Assembly (NCBI GenBank): GCA_964646415.1
Contig: CAZYEL010000003.1
Span: 16,538 to 80,537, forward strand
Length of the DNA stretch: 64,000 nt
Reading direction: 5' to 3'
Origin: VGJV01 sp964646415
GTDB lineage: Bacteria > Patescibacteriota > Minisyncoccia > UBA6257 > 2-01-FULL-56-20
Part shown: piece by piece, positions 8,143-15,842 of the stretch
How positions within the stretch are numbered: position 1 is the first letter of the stretch
Layout of the letters: every line of letters begins with the position of its first letter
Translations under genes and position numbers: made by a program
Notes under the pieces: generated by a model
The model's database searches: none
Seen by the model: only the letters and a program-made list of their open reading frames with translations
Told to the model about the DNA's origin: nothing

Positions 8143-8616
8143 CTACCCTATCCAGTTCCTGATTTTTGGAAACTTGGAGCAAATCGGAAGACCGGCACAC
8201 CATTTTTCCAAGCCGAATACTCGTCCTGCTTCAAGCGCGCCTAAAAGAAGCAATGCCAAGGCGTATATGATATGCTCATCAACAATCAGCGAATGGCTGT
8301 TTGGATAGGGGAACCCAAGCGGAAGATAATACAAAATCATAATTATTGCGCCGAATATCCCCGCGAGCCGAGTGAATATTCCCAATATAAGAGCCGCGCC
8401 GATAAGCGTAAGCCCCCATTCATTCACGAAGTTTACGAGCGGAAGCAACGCAGGGTTTGCGAGCCAATGGTAGAAATCGGGAAATGTTTTTGCTCCCTGG
8501 AGATACCCCGCTGCGGACCAGCTCGGGTCGAGAATCTTCGTGGCACCCGCGTAGAAAAAAAGCCACCCCATGCTCACACGGAGGAAAAACAAAGCAATTT
8601 TCGCGCTGTGGTTCAT
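8143..8616 (-). CDS. DoxX family membrane protein
   Basis: This 157-residue integral membrane protein has about four hydrophobic helices and the DoxX pattern (RVSMGWLFFYAGATKILDP near the N terminus, then GIFTRLAGIFGA). DoxX-like proteins are quinone- or redox-associated membrane proteins of poorly defined role. It is the last gene of the nrdJ-cobO operon, 34 bases after its neighbour. Any link to cobalamin is by position only. Confidence 0.8.
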   Translation of the reverse strand: MNHSAKIALFFLRVSMGWLFFYAGATKILDPSWSAAGYLQGAKTFPDFYHWLANPALLPLVNFVNEWGLTLIGAALILGIFTRLAGIFGAIIMILYYLPLGFPYPNSHSLIVDEHIIYALALLLLGALEAGRVFGLEKWCAGLPICSKFPKIRNWIG

Positions 8617-8650
8617 GGAACGTTAATTATCCCTTCGGCGGTCGGACCGC

Positions 8651-9052
8651 CTAAGATTGATTTCCTCCCCGAACAGAAAACCACTCGCGGAGGGAACGAG
8701 GCCACCCCATAAGAAGAAGCAACGCAAGCGGCGCGCCCCAGTTTGCCCACCGCTCCACAAAGTCCCAGACCGGCATCCCGACAAGCGGTCGAATAAGCGC
8801 CGTCCAGAATCCCCAGAGCGCCATCCAGAGAAGTGCGGCTCGAACCGGCCGCACAAGAATAAGCAGGGCAAGTAGTACATCGAGCAGCCCGATGAAGAAC
8901 AACAACTGCGTTGCCACCCCCGCGTCGGCGACGCCGAATTGAGCAAACCATCCTATCCAATCCTTCTTGCCTTGAAGCGCGAACGCTCCATGCCCGATAA
9001 ACTCACCCGCCACCGCAATCCGCAGCACCCAGCCTATATATTTTATATTCAT
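8651..9052 (-). CDS. Small DoxX-like membrane protein
   Basis: The 133-residue product has four predicted membrane helices and resembles DoxX/DoxD proteins (RIAVAGEFIGHGAFA, then a GLLDVLLALLILVRP helix). Its start is 6 bases after the end of the putative ECF transporter gene, so the two are probably co-translated. Function is unknown. A role in the cobalamin transporter is possible but unsupported beyond linkage. Confidence 0.65.
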   Translation of the reverse strand: MNIKYIGWVLRIAVAGEFIGHGAFALQGKKDWIGWFAQFGVADAGVATQLLFFIGLLDVLLALLILVRPVRAALLWMALWGFWTALIRPLVGMPVWDFVERWANWGAPLALLLLMGWPRSLREWFSVRGGNQS

Positions 9053-9058
9053 TAAAAT

Positions 9059-9616
9059 TCACCCTCCCAACTTTTCAATGGCGCCTCTTTGAGGAAAAGT
9101 TCGGAGGGCGAGCGTGCGACGCTCTTCCGATGTAATCCATTGGTAGACCAGAGGACTCACCGTCACCGCAAACACCGTGTTCCCCAGAAGGTGGAGCATG
9201 GTAAAAGGAATCTGCCCCGCGACTGCCGCCACAAACGGTTGTCCAAAAAAGAGCGGCCCCACGGTGAGTCCCGTCAAAGCGTCATAGACAAGCGTCCCGA
9301 TTATCGCGTACGCGAAGTAGGACGTTCGTGAACTCTCACGACCCTGCAAAAACCACCAGGCACCCGCACCCACAAGCCCGTAGGAAAATGCGGTGACGAG
9401 CGTCCACATGCCCATTGTGCCAGTGACAATATCAAAAAGAAGGATGCTCGCGGCGCCAAAAAGAAATCCGGCAAAAGCGCCGCCCCGCTTCGCAAACGGC
9501 ATCGCCGTCGCGAGCACGGGCTCCACGTTCGGCGCGCGCCACGGCAGGAGCCGCACCGCAAGGCACCCGAGCAGCGCCGCACCATATTTCCAATCTATTT
9601 TTATGTTTATTTTCAT
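9059..9616 (-). CDS. Probable ECF-type transporter substrate-binding (S) component
   Basis: This 185-residue protein has five to six hydrophobic helices. The arrangement resembles ECF S components: a short N-terminal helix, an RAPNVEPVLATAMPFAKRGG segment, then FLFGAASILLFDIVTGTMG. It lies between the corrinoid adenosyltransferase gene and two DoxX-like genes, so cobalamin or a corrinoid is the most economical substrate, but this is contextual inference. No EcfA or EcfT subunits are in the window; a shared ECF module elsewhere would be needed. A profile search against ECF S-component families and DUF6580 would test the assignment. Confidence 0.6.
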   Translation of the reverse strand: MKINIKIDWKYGAALLGCLAVRLLPWRAPNVEPVLATAMPFAKRGGAFAGFLFGAASILLFDIVTGTMGMWTLVTAFSYGLVGAGAWWFLQGRESSRTSYFAYAIIGTLVYDALTGLTVGPLFFGQPFVAAVAGQIPFTMLHLLGNTVFAVTVSPLVYQWITSEERRTLALRTFPQRGAIEKLGG

Positions 9617-9630
9617 ACTTACACCTTATC

Positions 9631-9669
9631 GCTTTCCGCCAAAGGCGGATCCGCCTCCGGCGGAAAAGC
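9631..9669. repeat. GGCGGATCCGCC palindrome nested in an AGCTTT repeat
   Basis: Nearly perfect palindrome (CCGCC...AGGCGGATCCGCCT...GGCGG) between cobO and the ECF gene. Its edges, CTTATCGCTTT and AAAAGCTAT, match the AGCTTTAA intergenic family, as at 40,535-40,590. Related copies lie in prfB and rplC. Confidence 0.8.
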
Positions 9670-9673
9670 TATC

Positions 9674-10195
9674 CTAATACTCCACTCCCTTCACCCCCGT
9701 CACGCCTTCCGTATAGGGATGTTTCACCTCGCGCATCTCGGTGACCAAATCCGCCTCCTCGATGAGTTCCGGTGCGGCATTCCGCCCCGTGAGAATCACG
9801 TGCTCCAGCTTTTTATGCGCCCGATGGAGCACTTTCTCCAGCTCCTTTTCCGCGATAAGCCCCAATGCCACCGCGTTATTCACCTCATCGAGGATAACCA
9901 CTTCCCACTTCCCCGACTGAATTTCCTTGTCCGCGAACGCAAGCGCCTCGCGCGCGGCTTTCTCATGCTCCTCCCACGGCAGCTTATCCCCGAAGATTCC
10001 CACGAACCCTTTCCCCATCTTCACAATTTTAAAATTCGGTGCGAGGAACTTTTGCGAGTCATCCTCCCCGCTCCGCCACGGTCCCTTGATAAACTGCACC
10101 ATAAGCACCTTCTTTCCGTCGCCCACGAGCCGCAACGCCTGCCCCAAGGCGGCGGTCGTTTTCCCTTTTCCGTTACCGGTAAAAACTAGGAGCAT
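9674..10195 (-). CDS. cobO: Cob(I)yrinic acid a,c-diamide / corrinoid adenosyltransferase
   Basis: This enzyme transfers the adenosyl group of ATP to cob(I)alamin or a corrinoid, making the coenzyme form. The 173-residue product starts MLLVFTGNGKGKTTAALGQ with the CobA/BtuR P-loop GNGKGKTT. It carries VVILDEVNNAV (Walker B-like) and the C-terminal VKHPYTEGVTGVKGVEY typical of this family. I chose the start at 10,195 over 10,225 because the P-loop normally lies at the extreme N terminus. The start overlaps the end of nrdJ by 10 bases, which links coenzyme supply directly to the enzyme that needs it. Confidence 0.92.
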   Translation of the reverse strand: MLLVFTGNGKGKTTAALGQALRLVGDGKKVLMVQFIKGPWRSGEDDSQKFLAPNFKIVKMGKGFVGIFGDKLPWEEHEKAAREALAFADKEIQSGKWEVVILDEVNNAVALGLIAEKELEKVLHRAHKKLEHVILTGRNAAPELIEEADLVTEMREVKHPYTEGVTGVKGVEY

Positions 10196-12927
10196 GAACC
10201 GCTTGCCGTGCCGCACTGAATGCACGTTTTACACGACCCTGTTTGAATAAGCATCCCTCCGCACGCGCGGCACACACTATCCGCAAAAACCGTCGTCCGC
10301 TCCGCCCGCACTGGCTCTTCGACAACCGCAACGGTTTTCGCCGCGGGCATCGCGGGAGCTTTTTCATCCTGGTCGAGCTCCTTATGCGGCACCTTGATGC
10401 CCATCCCCTCAAGCTCATCCGCAGAGAGAAAACGGATGGCGAGATAGCGGAAAATGTAGTCCGTAATGGAAGTCGCCACCTGCACCTCCGGATTCTTGGT
10501 AAATCCGGCGGGCTCGTACCTGCCATACGAAAACTTCTGGGCGAGCGTCGCGACCGGCACGCCGTACTGGAGCGCGGTCGAAACCACGATGGCGAAAGCA
10601 TCCAACAGCCCCGCCAAGGTCGAACCCTGCTTTGACATCCTTATGAAAATCTCCGCGAGCCCGCCGTCCTCGAACATGCTGTACGTAAGATACCCCTCGT
10701 GCCCCGCAATCGAGAATTTGTGCGTTTCCGAAGGCCTTGTTGCGGGGAGATGGCGCCGCGCCGGCTTCTGTTCTTTCTTCTTGGTATCTCTCCCCTGGCC
10801 CGCACCGGTGAAGAGCGGCTGCGCGGCTTTCGAACCGTCGCGGTAGACGGCGAAGGCCTTGAGTCCCATTTTCCACCCCATCATGAGCGCCTGCTCCACT
10901 TCCTCCACGGTGGTCTCGTGCGTCATGTTAAATGTCTTCGATATCGCGCCCGAAAGGAAAGGCTGCACCGCCGCCACCATTTTCACATGCCCCTTCCACG
11001 AAATGGAGCGGGTGCCCTTCGCGGGTTTCACCGCGCAGTCAAATATGGGAAGATGTTCCTCCCGCAGGCCCGGCGCGCCCTCCGCGGTCCCCTGCGCCTC
11101 GATGTACTGCACGATTGCCGCGCGCTCCGCCTCGCCGTATCCCACCGCCTGAAGCGCGTCGGTGACTACATTATTCACGAACTTCATCACCCCTCCCCCC
11201 ACAAGCCGCTTCATCTTCACAAGCGCGAACTCGGGCTCCACTCCGGTCGTGACGCAATCCATCATAAGCGCAATCGTACCCGTGGGCGCCAAAAGAGAAA
11301 CCTGCGCATTCCGCACGCCCCACCGGCGGGCGTCCGTTACCGCCCCATCCCATGCTTCACGCGCGCCCCGGAGAATATCGCTGTCGAACGCAAGCACACC
11401 ATCCACTCCTTGGAGCGCATCCCGGTGCATCTGGAGCACTTTGAGGAACGGCTCACGGTTTTCCTGGAACCGGGCGAAAGGATGCATGTCACGCGCAAGC
11501 GACGCGGAGAAGCGGTACGCCTCCCCCGTCATGAGCGCGGTGATTGCGGCGGCGGTGTGCCTCGCTTCGTCCGAGTCGTACGGAATCCCCAAGGACATGA
11601 GCAAGGCGCCCAAATTCGCGTAGCCCAGCCCCAGCTGCCGGAAGTCGTGCGCGTTCTTCGCGATACGCGGCGTGGGGTACGACGAACCGTCCACCAAAAT
11701 CTCCTGCGCGAGAAGCATGATGTCCACCGTGCGGCGGAACCCCTCGACGTCGAACCGCTTCTCGGGCGTGAGATAGTGCAGCAGGTTGATGGATGAAAGG
11801 TTGCACGCGGAATTGTCCACATGCATATACTCGCTGCAAGGATTTGATGCGTTGATGCGCCCCGAAGCGGGGCACGTGTGCCACCGGTTGATGGTGGTGT
11901 CGAACTGCACCCCGGGGTCGCCGCAGTTCCATGCATTCTCCGCAATCGCGCGGAAAACATCCCGCGCTTTGTGGGTATCGGCGACGGCGCCGTCCGTAAT
12001 CCGCCGCGTCCGCCATACCTCGTCCTGCTCCACCGCCTGCATAAAGGCGTCCGTCACCCGCACGCTGTTGTTCGCATTCTGGTACTGGATGGAATTCCAC
12101 GCGGGGTCGTTCAAGTCGTACATGTTGTACCCCGCCTCAATAAGCGCCTTCACTTTCTTTTCTTCCTCGCTTTTCACTCCGATAAACCGCACCACGTCGG
12201 GGTGGTCCACATTCAAAATCACCATTTTCGCCGCCCGCCGCGTAGAACCGCCCGAGGCGATCATGCCAGCAACCGCATCCGCGCCGCGCATGAAGGACAC
12301 AGGTCCTGACGAATGCCCGCCGCGCGAAAGCGTTTCGCTCGTCGAGCGGAGCGAGGAGAGATTTACTCCCGCCCCCGAACCGCGTTTGAAAATAAGCCCT
12401 TCCGTCGAAATCCACTCAAGAATGGATTCCATCGAGTCTTCCACTGAGAGAATGAAACATGCCGAGCACTGGGGCCTCGCATCAAGCCCCACATTGAACC
12501 ACACCGGCGAGTTGAACGCCGCGCGCTGGCGCACAAGCACAAAGGCGAGTTCCTGCGCAAACATATCCGCCTCGCGCACGTCCGCGAAGTACTGCGCGCG
12601 AAGCCCCCATTCACGGATGGTCTTCACAACCCGTCCCACCATTTGCTTCACCGAGTGCTCCCGCTCCGTGGAACCCACGCGCCCGCGGAAATATTTCGAG
12701 CCGGCGATTTCCGCCGCGTTGTCCGACCAAAATTCCGGGAACTCCAGTTCGCGCTCTTCTTTGGCGCCGTTCGTCCCGCGCACCGTCACCTTCCGGGTCG
12801 TCCATGCAACTTTATCGAAAGGATGCGCACCTTCGTGCGTAAAGTATCTTTCGATAAAGGGCGCTTTCGCGCTCTTGTTCTGCTTATGCGCACCGACGGG
12901 TACCGACACGTGTTCCATGAAAATCAA
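10186..12927 (-). CDS. nrdJ: Adenosylcobalamin-dependent ribonucleotide reductase (class II)
   Basis: This 913-residue enzyme reduces ribonucleotides to deoxyribonucleotides using adenosylcobalamin as radical source. Visible motifs include the catalytic NPCSE near residue 370 in NPCSEYMHVDNSACNLSS, the substrate loop LLAPTGTIA and the FKRGSGAGVNLS segment. The C terminus has a Cys-rich zinc-finger-like tail (CRACGG...CKTCIQCG), as in long NrdJ proteins with TSCPD-type tails. It lies 6 bases downstream of an ArsR-type regulator and overlaps cobO. No class I or III reductase is in the window, so deoxynucleotide synthesis here may depend on salvaged B12; the rest of the genome would have to be checked. 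Confidence 0.95.
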   Translation of the reverse strand: MIFMEHVSVPVGAHKQNKSAKAPFIERYFTHEGAHPFDKVAWTTRKVTVRGTNGAKEERELEFPEFWSDNAAEIAGSKYFRGRVGSTEREHSVKQMVGRVVKTIREWGLRAQYFADVREADMFAQELAFVLVRQRAAFNSPVWFNVGLDARPQCSACFILSVEDSMESILEWISTEGLIFKRGSGAGVNLSSLRSTSETLSRGGHSSGPVSFMRGADAVAGMIASGGSTRRAAKMVILNVDHPDVVRFIGVKSEEEKKVKALIEAGYNMYDLNDPAWNSIQYQNANNSVRVTDAFMQAVEQDEVWRTRRITDGAVADTHKARDVFRAIAENAWNCGDPGVQFDTTINRWHTCPASGRINASNPCSEYMHVDNSACNLSSINLLHYLTPEKRFDVEGFRRTVDIMLLAQEILVDGSSYPTPRIAKNAHDFRQLGLGYANLGALLMSLGIPYDSDEARHTAAAITALMTGEAYRFSASLARDMHPFARFQENREPFLKVLQMHRDALQGVDGVLAFDSDILRGAREAWDGAVTDARRWGVRNAQVSLLAPTGTIALMMDCVTTGVEPEFALVKMKRLVGGGVMKFVNNVVTDALQAVGYGEAERAAIVQYIEAQGTAEGAPGLREEHLPIFDCAVKPAKGTRSISWKGHVKMVAAVQPFLSGAISKTFNMTHETTVEEVEQALMMGWKMGLKAFAVYRDGSKAAQPLFTGAGQGRDTKKKEQKPARRHLPATRPSETHKFSIAGHEGYLTYSMFEDGGLAEIFIRMSKQGSTLAGLLDAFAIVVSTALQYGVPVATLAQKFSYGRYEPAGFTKNPEVQVATSITDYIFRYLAIRFLSADELEGMGIKVPHKELDQDEKAPAMPAAKTVAVVEEPVRAERTTVFADSVCRACGGMLIQTGSCKTCIQCGTASGSCS

Positions 12928-12933
12928 ATTGTA

Positions 12934-13272
12934 CTAGAGCGGGCTCGCCACGGGGGCGGGTCCACTCCACAAATCTTTAAGAATCCGGCACGGCTCCACA
13001 ATCCGGGGATCCGCAATCGTGTAATAGACATTCAGCCCACTCTTTCGCACCCGCACCACGCGCGCGTAGCGGAGAAGCGCCAAATGCTGCGACATGTTCG
13101 CCTTGGAAACACCGAGAAGTTTCGACAGTTCGTCAACGGAAACTTCGTGAGTCTTCAAAATATTCAGAATCTCAAGCCGCTTGGGATTCGCAAGCATTTT
13201 ATAAAGATGCGCATTCCGCTGATACACAGCCTTCGGGAACGGGGACTTCGCTCGTGATTTTTTTGTCTTCAT
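12934..13272 (-). CDS. ArsR/SmtB-family winged-helix regulator, first gene of the nrdJ operon
   Basis: The 112-residue protein has the ArsR winged-helix core: MLANPKRLEILNIL, then VSVDELSKLLGVSKANMSQHLALLRYARVVRVRKSGLNVYY. The usual metal-binding CxC pairs in the recognition helix are missing. The only Cys is near residue 98 (EPCRILKDLW), so it may sense redox state or a ligand other than metal. Its stop is 6 bases before nrdJ, so it probably autoregulates the operon and with it the B12-dependent reductase. The ligand is unknown. Confidence 0.85.
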   Translation of the reverse strand: MKTKKSRAKSPFPKAVYQRNAHLYKMLANPKRLEILNILKTHEVSVDELSKLLGVSKANMSQHLALLRYARVVRVRKSGLNVYYTIADPRIVEPCRILKDLWSGPAPVASPL

Positions 13273-13300
13273 AGTTTCGAAATTTCTTAACTACTTCTCC

Positions 13301-13329
13301 ACTATACTCCCCGCCCGCTACCCGTGCAA
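13301..13329 (-). promoter_or_regulatory. Promoter of the arsR-nrdJ-cobO operon
   Basis: On the minus strand TTGCAC (13,329-13,324), 17 bases, then TATAGT (13,306-13,301). It lies 28 bases before the ATG. A TTTCGAAA palindrome at 13,275-13,282 between the promoter and the gene could be an operator. The rest of 13,330-13,515 shows no gene or structure I can support. Confidence 0.6.
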
Positions 13330-13515
13330 ACACCCACACCTGTGAATAAAGGGGTAAAGCCAAAAATTATCCACCGCCCCACAAATAAAAGCGCGGCGCT
13401 TGCCGTCTTCGGCGGCGTGTTGTGAAATAGCCGAGTTCTTACGGTCAAAGTCGGATTTTGGAACAAATAAGCTACTCATCGAGCCGTTTGTAAACAAGCG
13501 CTCTATGTTTTACCC

Positions 13516-13926
13516 CTAGCCCTCACGTAGTGATAAGGTTTTGTAGCTTTGCAGTAATTCCTTCCAAAAGAAAAAGCCTATCGCGGGAAACGCCAAGGCA
13601 GTGATCAATCCCGAATAGTAACCTCCCACCTCAATGGCTTTATACAAGTGGTGTAATTCATAGATAAAAATCAGTCCTGGAACAAACATAAGGCGCAGCT
13701 GCCATTTGGGTCCAAGGAGAAGCAGATAACTGATAACGAGCACGAGCCAGAGCATAATTTGAAACAGCACAAACAAAGCTTGCATATTGGGCAACTTTGC
13801 CAAACCGCCGAACAGAAACGCCGCATGCGAATCAATATTGTAGAAGCCGGTCAGAATTTCTTCTACGCCGTGGACAATAAACAACGGGATAGACAACAGA
13901 AATAATTTTTGCAGTTTTCGGGTCAT
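13516..13926 (-). CDS. HXXEE domain membrane protein
   Basis: A 136-residue membrane protein with about four helices. It has the HGVEE motif near residue 19, YELHHLYKA near 92 and GYYSGLITALAFPAIGFFFW at the C-terminal side, which is the HXXEE family pattern. Function is unknown in the family. Its start overlaps the end of the methyltransferase gene (ATGA), so the two are translationally coupled. Confidence 0.75.
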   Translation of the reverse strand: MTRKLQKLFLLSIPLFIVHGVEEILTGFYNIDSHAAFLFGGLAKLPNMQALFVLFQIMLWLVLVISYLLLLGPKWQLRLMFVPGLIFIYELHHLYKAIEVGGYYSGLITALAFPAIGFFFWKELLQSYKTLSLREG

Positions 13927-14540
13927 AGCTTTTTGAATATATGCACTTCTTTAATTACGGGAAAACTTCGCATGCCTTCCATGACAAATCCATTATGCGT
14001 GAACGCATTGATGTTGGTACTGCGTGAATGCAGCTGAAATCTGTAGAGTTGTGCCACTGTTCTTCCAAGCCAACTATCCTTAACTGGCGAGTTAAGAAAA
14101 TACCCGCCCTTTTTGAGATAGAAAGAAAGGTTTTTGACCGTTACTGCGGGATCAACGTACTCCAAAACCCCACCAGTCATAATAAGGTCAAATTGCTCGC
14201 TTTGATAGGGAAGCGGCTTGGTTATGTCTCCCGTCAACACTTTCACTCGGCTCTCCAGATTTTTTTCGCGCACTGTGTTTTTCATGACCGCAGCCATATC
14301 GGCGCTTACATCAAAAGCTTGGACAAACGCATTCGGGAATCGCTTGAGGAAAGCAAAGGCATAAAGGCCCGTGCCACAACCGGCGTCAAGCACTTTTATT
14401 TCTGCTTTTCGGTCAAACGGAATAAGCCCAATAAAGTAGCTGACCGCTAATTTATAGCCGGAAAGCCATAAACTGATATCGTACATTTTCGCAATTCCCG
14501 AATACAAACGATTAGAGTCAGTGCTTATTTTCATGAACAT
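13923..14540 (-). CDS. Class I SAM-dependent methyltransferase
   Basis: The 205-residue protein has motif I VLDAGCGTGLYA near residue 52 and an acidic motif II (QAFDVSADM). A third strand reads LTGDITKPLPY and motif IV is FDLIMTGGVLEYV, so a Rossmann-type methyltransferase is clear. The substrate cannot be told; the fold resembles UbiE/small-molecule enzymes. It is coupled to the HXXEE membrane protein by a 4-base overlap. Confidence 0.8.
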   Translation of the reverse strand: MFMKISTDSNRLYSGIAKMYDISLWLSGYKLAVSYFIGLIPFDRKAEIKVLDAGCGTGLYAFAFLKRFPNAFVQAFDVSADMAAVMKNTVREKNLESRVKVLTGDITKPLPYQSEQFDLIMTGGVLEYVDPAVTVKNLSFYLKKGGYFLNSPVKDSWLGRTVAQLYRFQLHSRSTNINAFTHNGFVMEGMRSFPVIKEVHIFKKL

Positions 14541-14613
14541 TTATAGTTCCGTCTGTGTAAAAACACTGCGCTCACCATGACAAAAAACGTGCTTGCCGAC
14601 AAAAGCCATTTTT

Positions 14614-15288
14614 CTATTCACTGTGCTTATTTCGATTATCCCCCGCTGTTCTCGGTCTCGTTTCAAAGGCAAGCCCCCATGTGGAGAATTTCGCGCGTAA
14701 AGAGGGGGGTTCGTATCCTACTTCATCGAATGCGCGGAGGACTTCTTCTTCCGTAAACAAATTTCCACCCCACATCCACTTCCCGAGAATCCTCGCCATG
14801 ATGCTTTTGCTACAAATGACAAGTACAAATTTCCCATCCGGTTTGAGCAATAGCTTTAAATTTGAGAGTACCTCGGTGAGACGCTCGTGCGGAGCGTAAT
14901 CCAACCCCTGGCACACGATAAGGTCAAAGTTTTTCCAGTCTGGCGGCAACTGTTCCTTGAGGCGAAGAAAATCCGCAACGGCAAGGCTCACCTTTCCCAC
15001 AGACGGATGCCGTGCAAGCCACATCTGGAAACGCTCAAGCATCTTGGGAGTCAGGTCAAATCCGTACCAGCCGATACCTACAATCCCTTTCTCTCGCGCG
15101 AGGTCAAAAAGTGCCCGAAGAAACGCTCCGGTTCCGCAACCGACATCGAGCACTTTCATACCCGGAGAGAGAAGATTCCTCGACCGGAAAAAATCTCGGA
15201 GCGTCTCCGAATGTCGGAGAATTGTAATCCCGATGTCATAAAGCCATGCCCGCTCCGTAAAAAGTTTTCTTATCTTTGCAACATCCAT
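14614..15288 (-). CDS. Class I SAM-dependent methyltransferase
   Basis: The protein has motif I VLDVGCGTGAFLRAL, YGFDLTPKML and FDLIVCQGLDYAPHERL, typical of UbiE-like methyltransferases. I start it at 15,288 (MDVAKIRKLFTERAWLYD, 224 residues). An alternative ATG at 15,390 lies inside the inverted repeat 15,355-15,390 and would add 34 residues unlike the family. Substrate unknown. It is separated from the other methyltransferase gene by 73 bases, so the two may be one unit. Confidence 0.75.
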   Translation of the reverse strand: MDVAKIRKLFTERAWLYDIGITILRHSETLRDFFRSRNLLSPGMKVLDVGCGTGAFLRALFDLAREKGIVGIGWYGFDLTPKMLERFQMWLARHPSVGKVSLAVADFLRLKEQLPPDWKNFDLIVCQGLDYAPHERLTEVLSNLKLLLKPDGKFVLVICSKSIMARILGKWMWGGNLFTEEEVLRAFDEVGYEPPSLRAKFSTWGLAFETRPRTAGDNRNKHSE

Positions 15289-15354
15289 ATTTGTGTTCGT
15301 TTTCTTTAGCAACTTAGCATATTCCTCATATTTATTGCCTTCAGAGTGCGCCGC

Positions 15355-15390
15355 ATGCACCGACTTCCGCGAGTGCCAAAGTCGGTGCAT
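15355..15390. repeat. Hairpin between the metal operon and the methyltransferase gene
   Basis: ATGCACCGACT (15,355-15,365) and AGTCGGTGCAT (15,380-15,390) are perfect 11-base arms with a 14-base loop. There is no T tract on the minus strand, so it could be an operon-end hairpin or a repeat. Confidence 0.7.
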
Positions 15391-15426
15391 TATTTATGAA
15401 TACCTTCTCGCCACCCCCACTCGCTC

Positions 15427-15597
15427 TTAGTGGCAACAGCCGTGGGAGGCATCGGACTGCTCCTGCGGCAATTTCTTGCGGTATTCTTCCTTGCAGTTTT
15501 CCGAGCAGAACTTTTTGCCGTACCCCTCCGGGTACGTTTTCCCTTTCTGGAGCTCCATCTTACAGACGGGGCATTTCTCCTTGAAAATGTTGAACAT
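15427..15597 (-). CDS. Small TRASH/YHS-like metal-binding protein
   Basis: A 56-residue protein with CPVCKMELQKG near the N terminus and FCSENCKEEYRKK in the middle, the Cys pattern of TRASH/YHS metal-handling domains. It ends in HGCCH, an extra potential metal site. I start it at 15,597 because upstream residues are out-of-frame shadow of the next gene. It is the last gene of the copper-type operon. Confidence 0.75.
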   Translation of the reverse strand: MFNIFKEKCPVCKMELQKGKTYPEGYGKKFCSENCKEEYRKKLPQEQSDASHGCCH

Positions 15598-15602
15598 GGC
15601 TA

Positions 15603-15800
15603 TTAATCTTTGTTCTCGATACCGAACAACCGGTGAAGCCAACACCAGCCAAGAAAGCTCTCGGCAAGCGCGATCCAGCCGACCACGGCGATGAGGACCG
15701 TGGCCCATTCCGCATCATACTGGGGCGCAACCGGACCGAGCCACCAGAATGCCAGCGCAAAACGCAAAATCCTGTCTACCCTTCCCAAATTTTGGTTCAT
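15603..15800 (-). CDS. DUF2892-type inner membrane protein
   Basis: A 65-residue protein beginning MNQNLGRVDRILRFALA with two hydrophobic helices and a GWCWLHRLFGI end. This is the DUF2892 (YgaP membrane part) pattern. It often accompanies metal or sulfur genes. The start at 15,800 is preferred over 15,824 because the family begins at the NxGRxDRxxR motif. Confidence 0.75.
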   Translation of the reverse strand: MNQNLGRVDRILRFALAFWWLGPVAPQYDAEWATVLIAVVGWIALAESFLGWCWLHRLFGIENKD

Positions 15801-15842
15801 GTCGTTGTATGTTGATGCATTCACTCCGTTCGACCTTTTGCT

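Noticed and set aside
15288..15390. Methyltransferase start at 15,390
   Set aside because: The ATG lies in a perfect inverted repeat and the added residues do not resemble the family; the start at 15,288 is preferred, though not proven.
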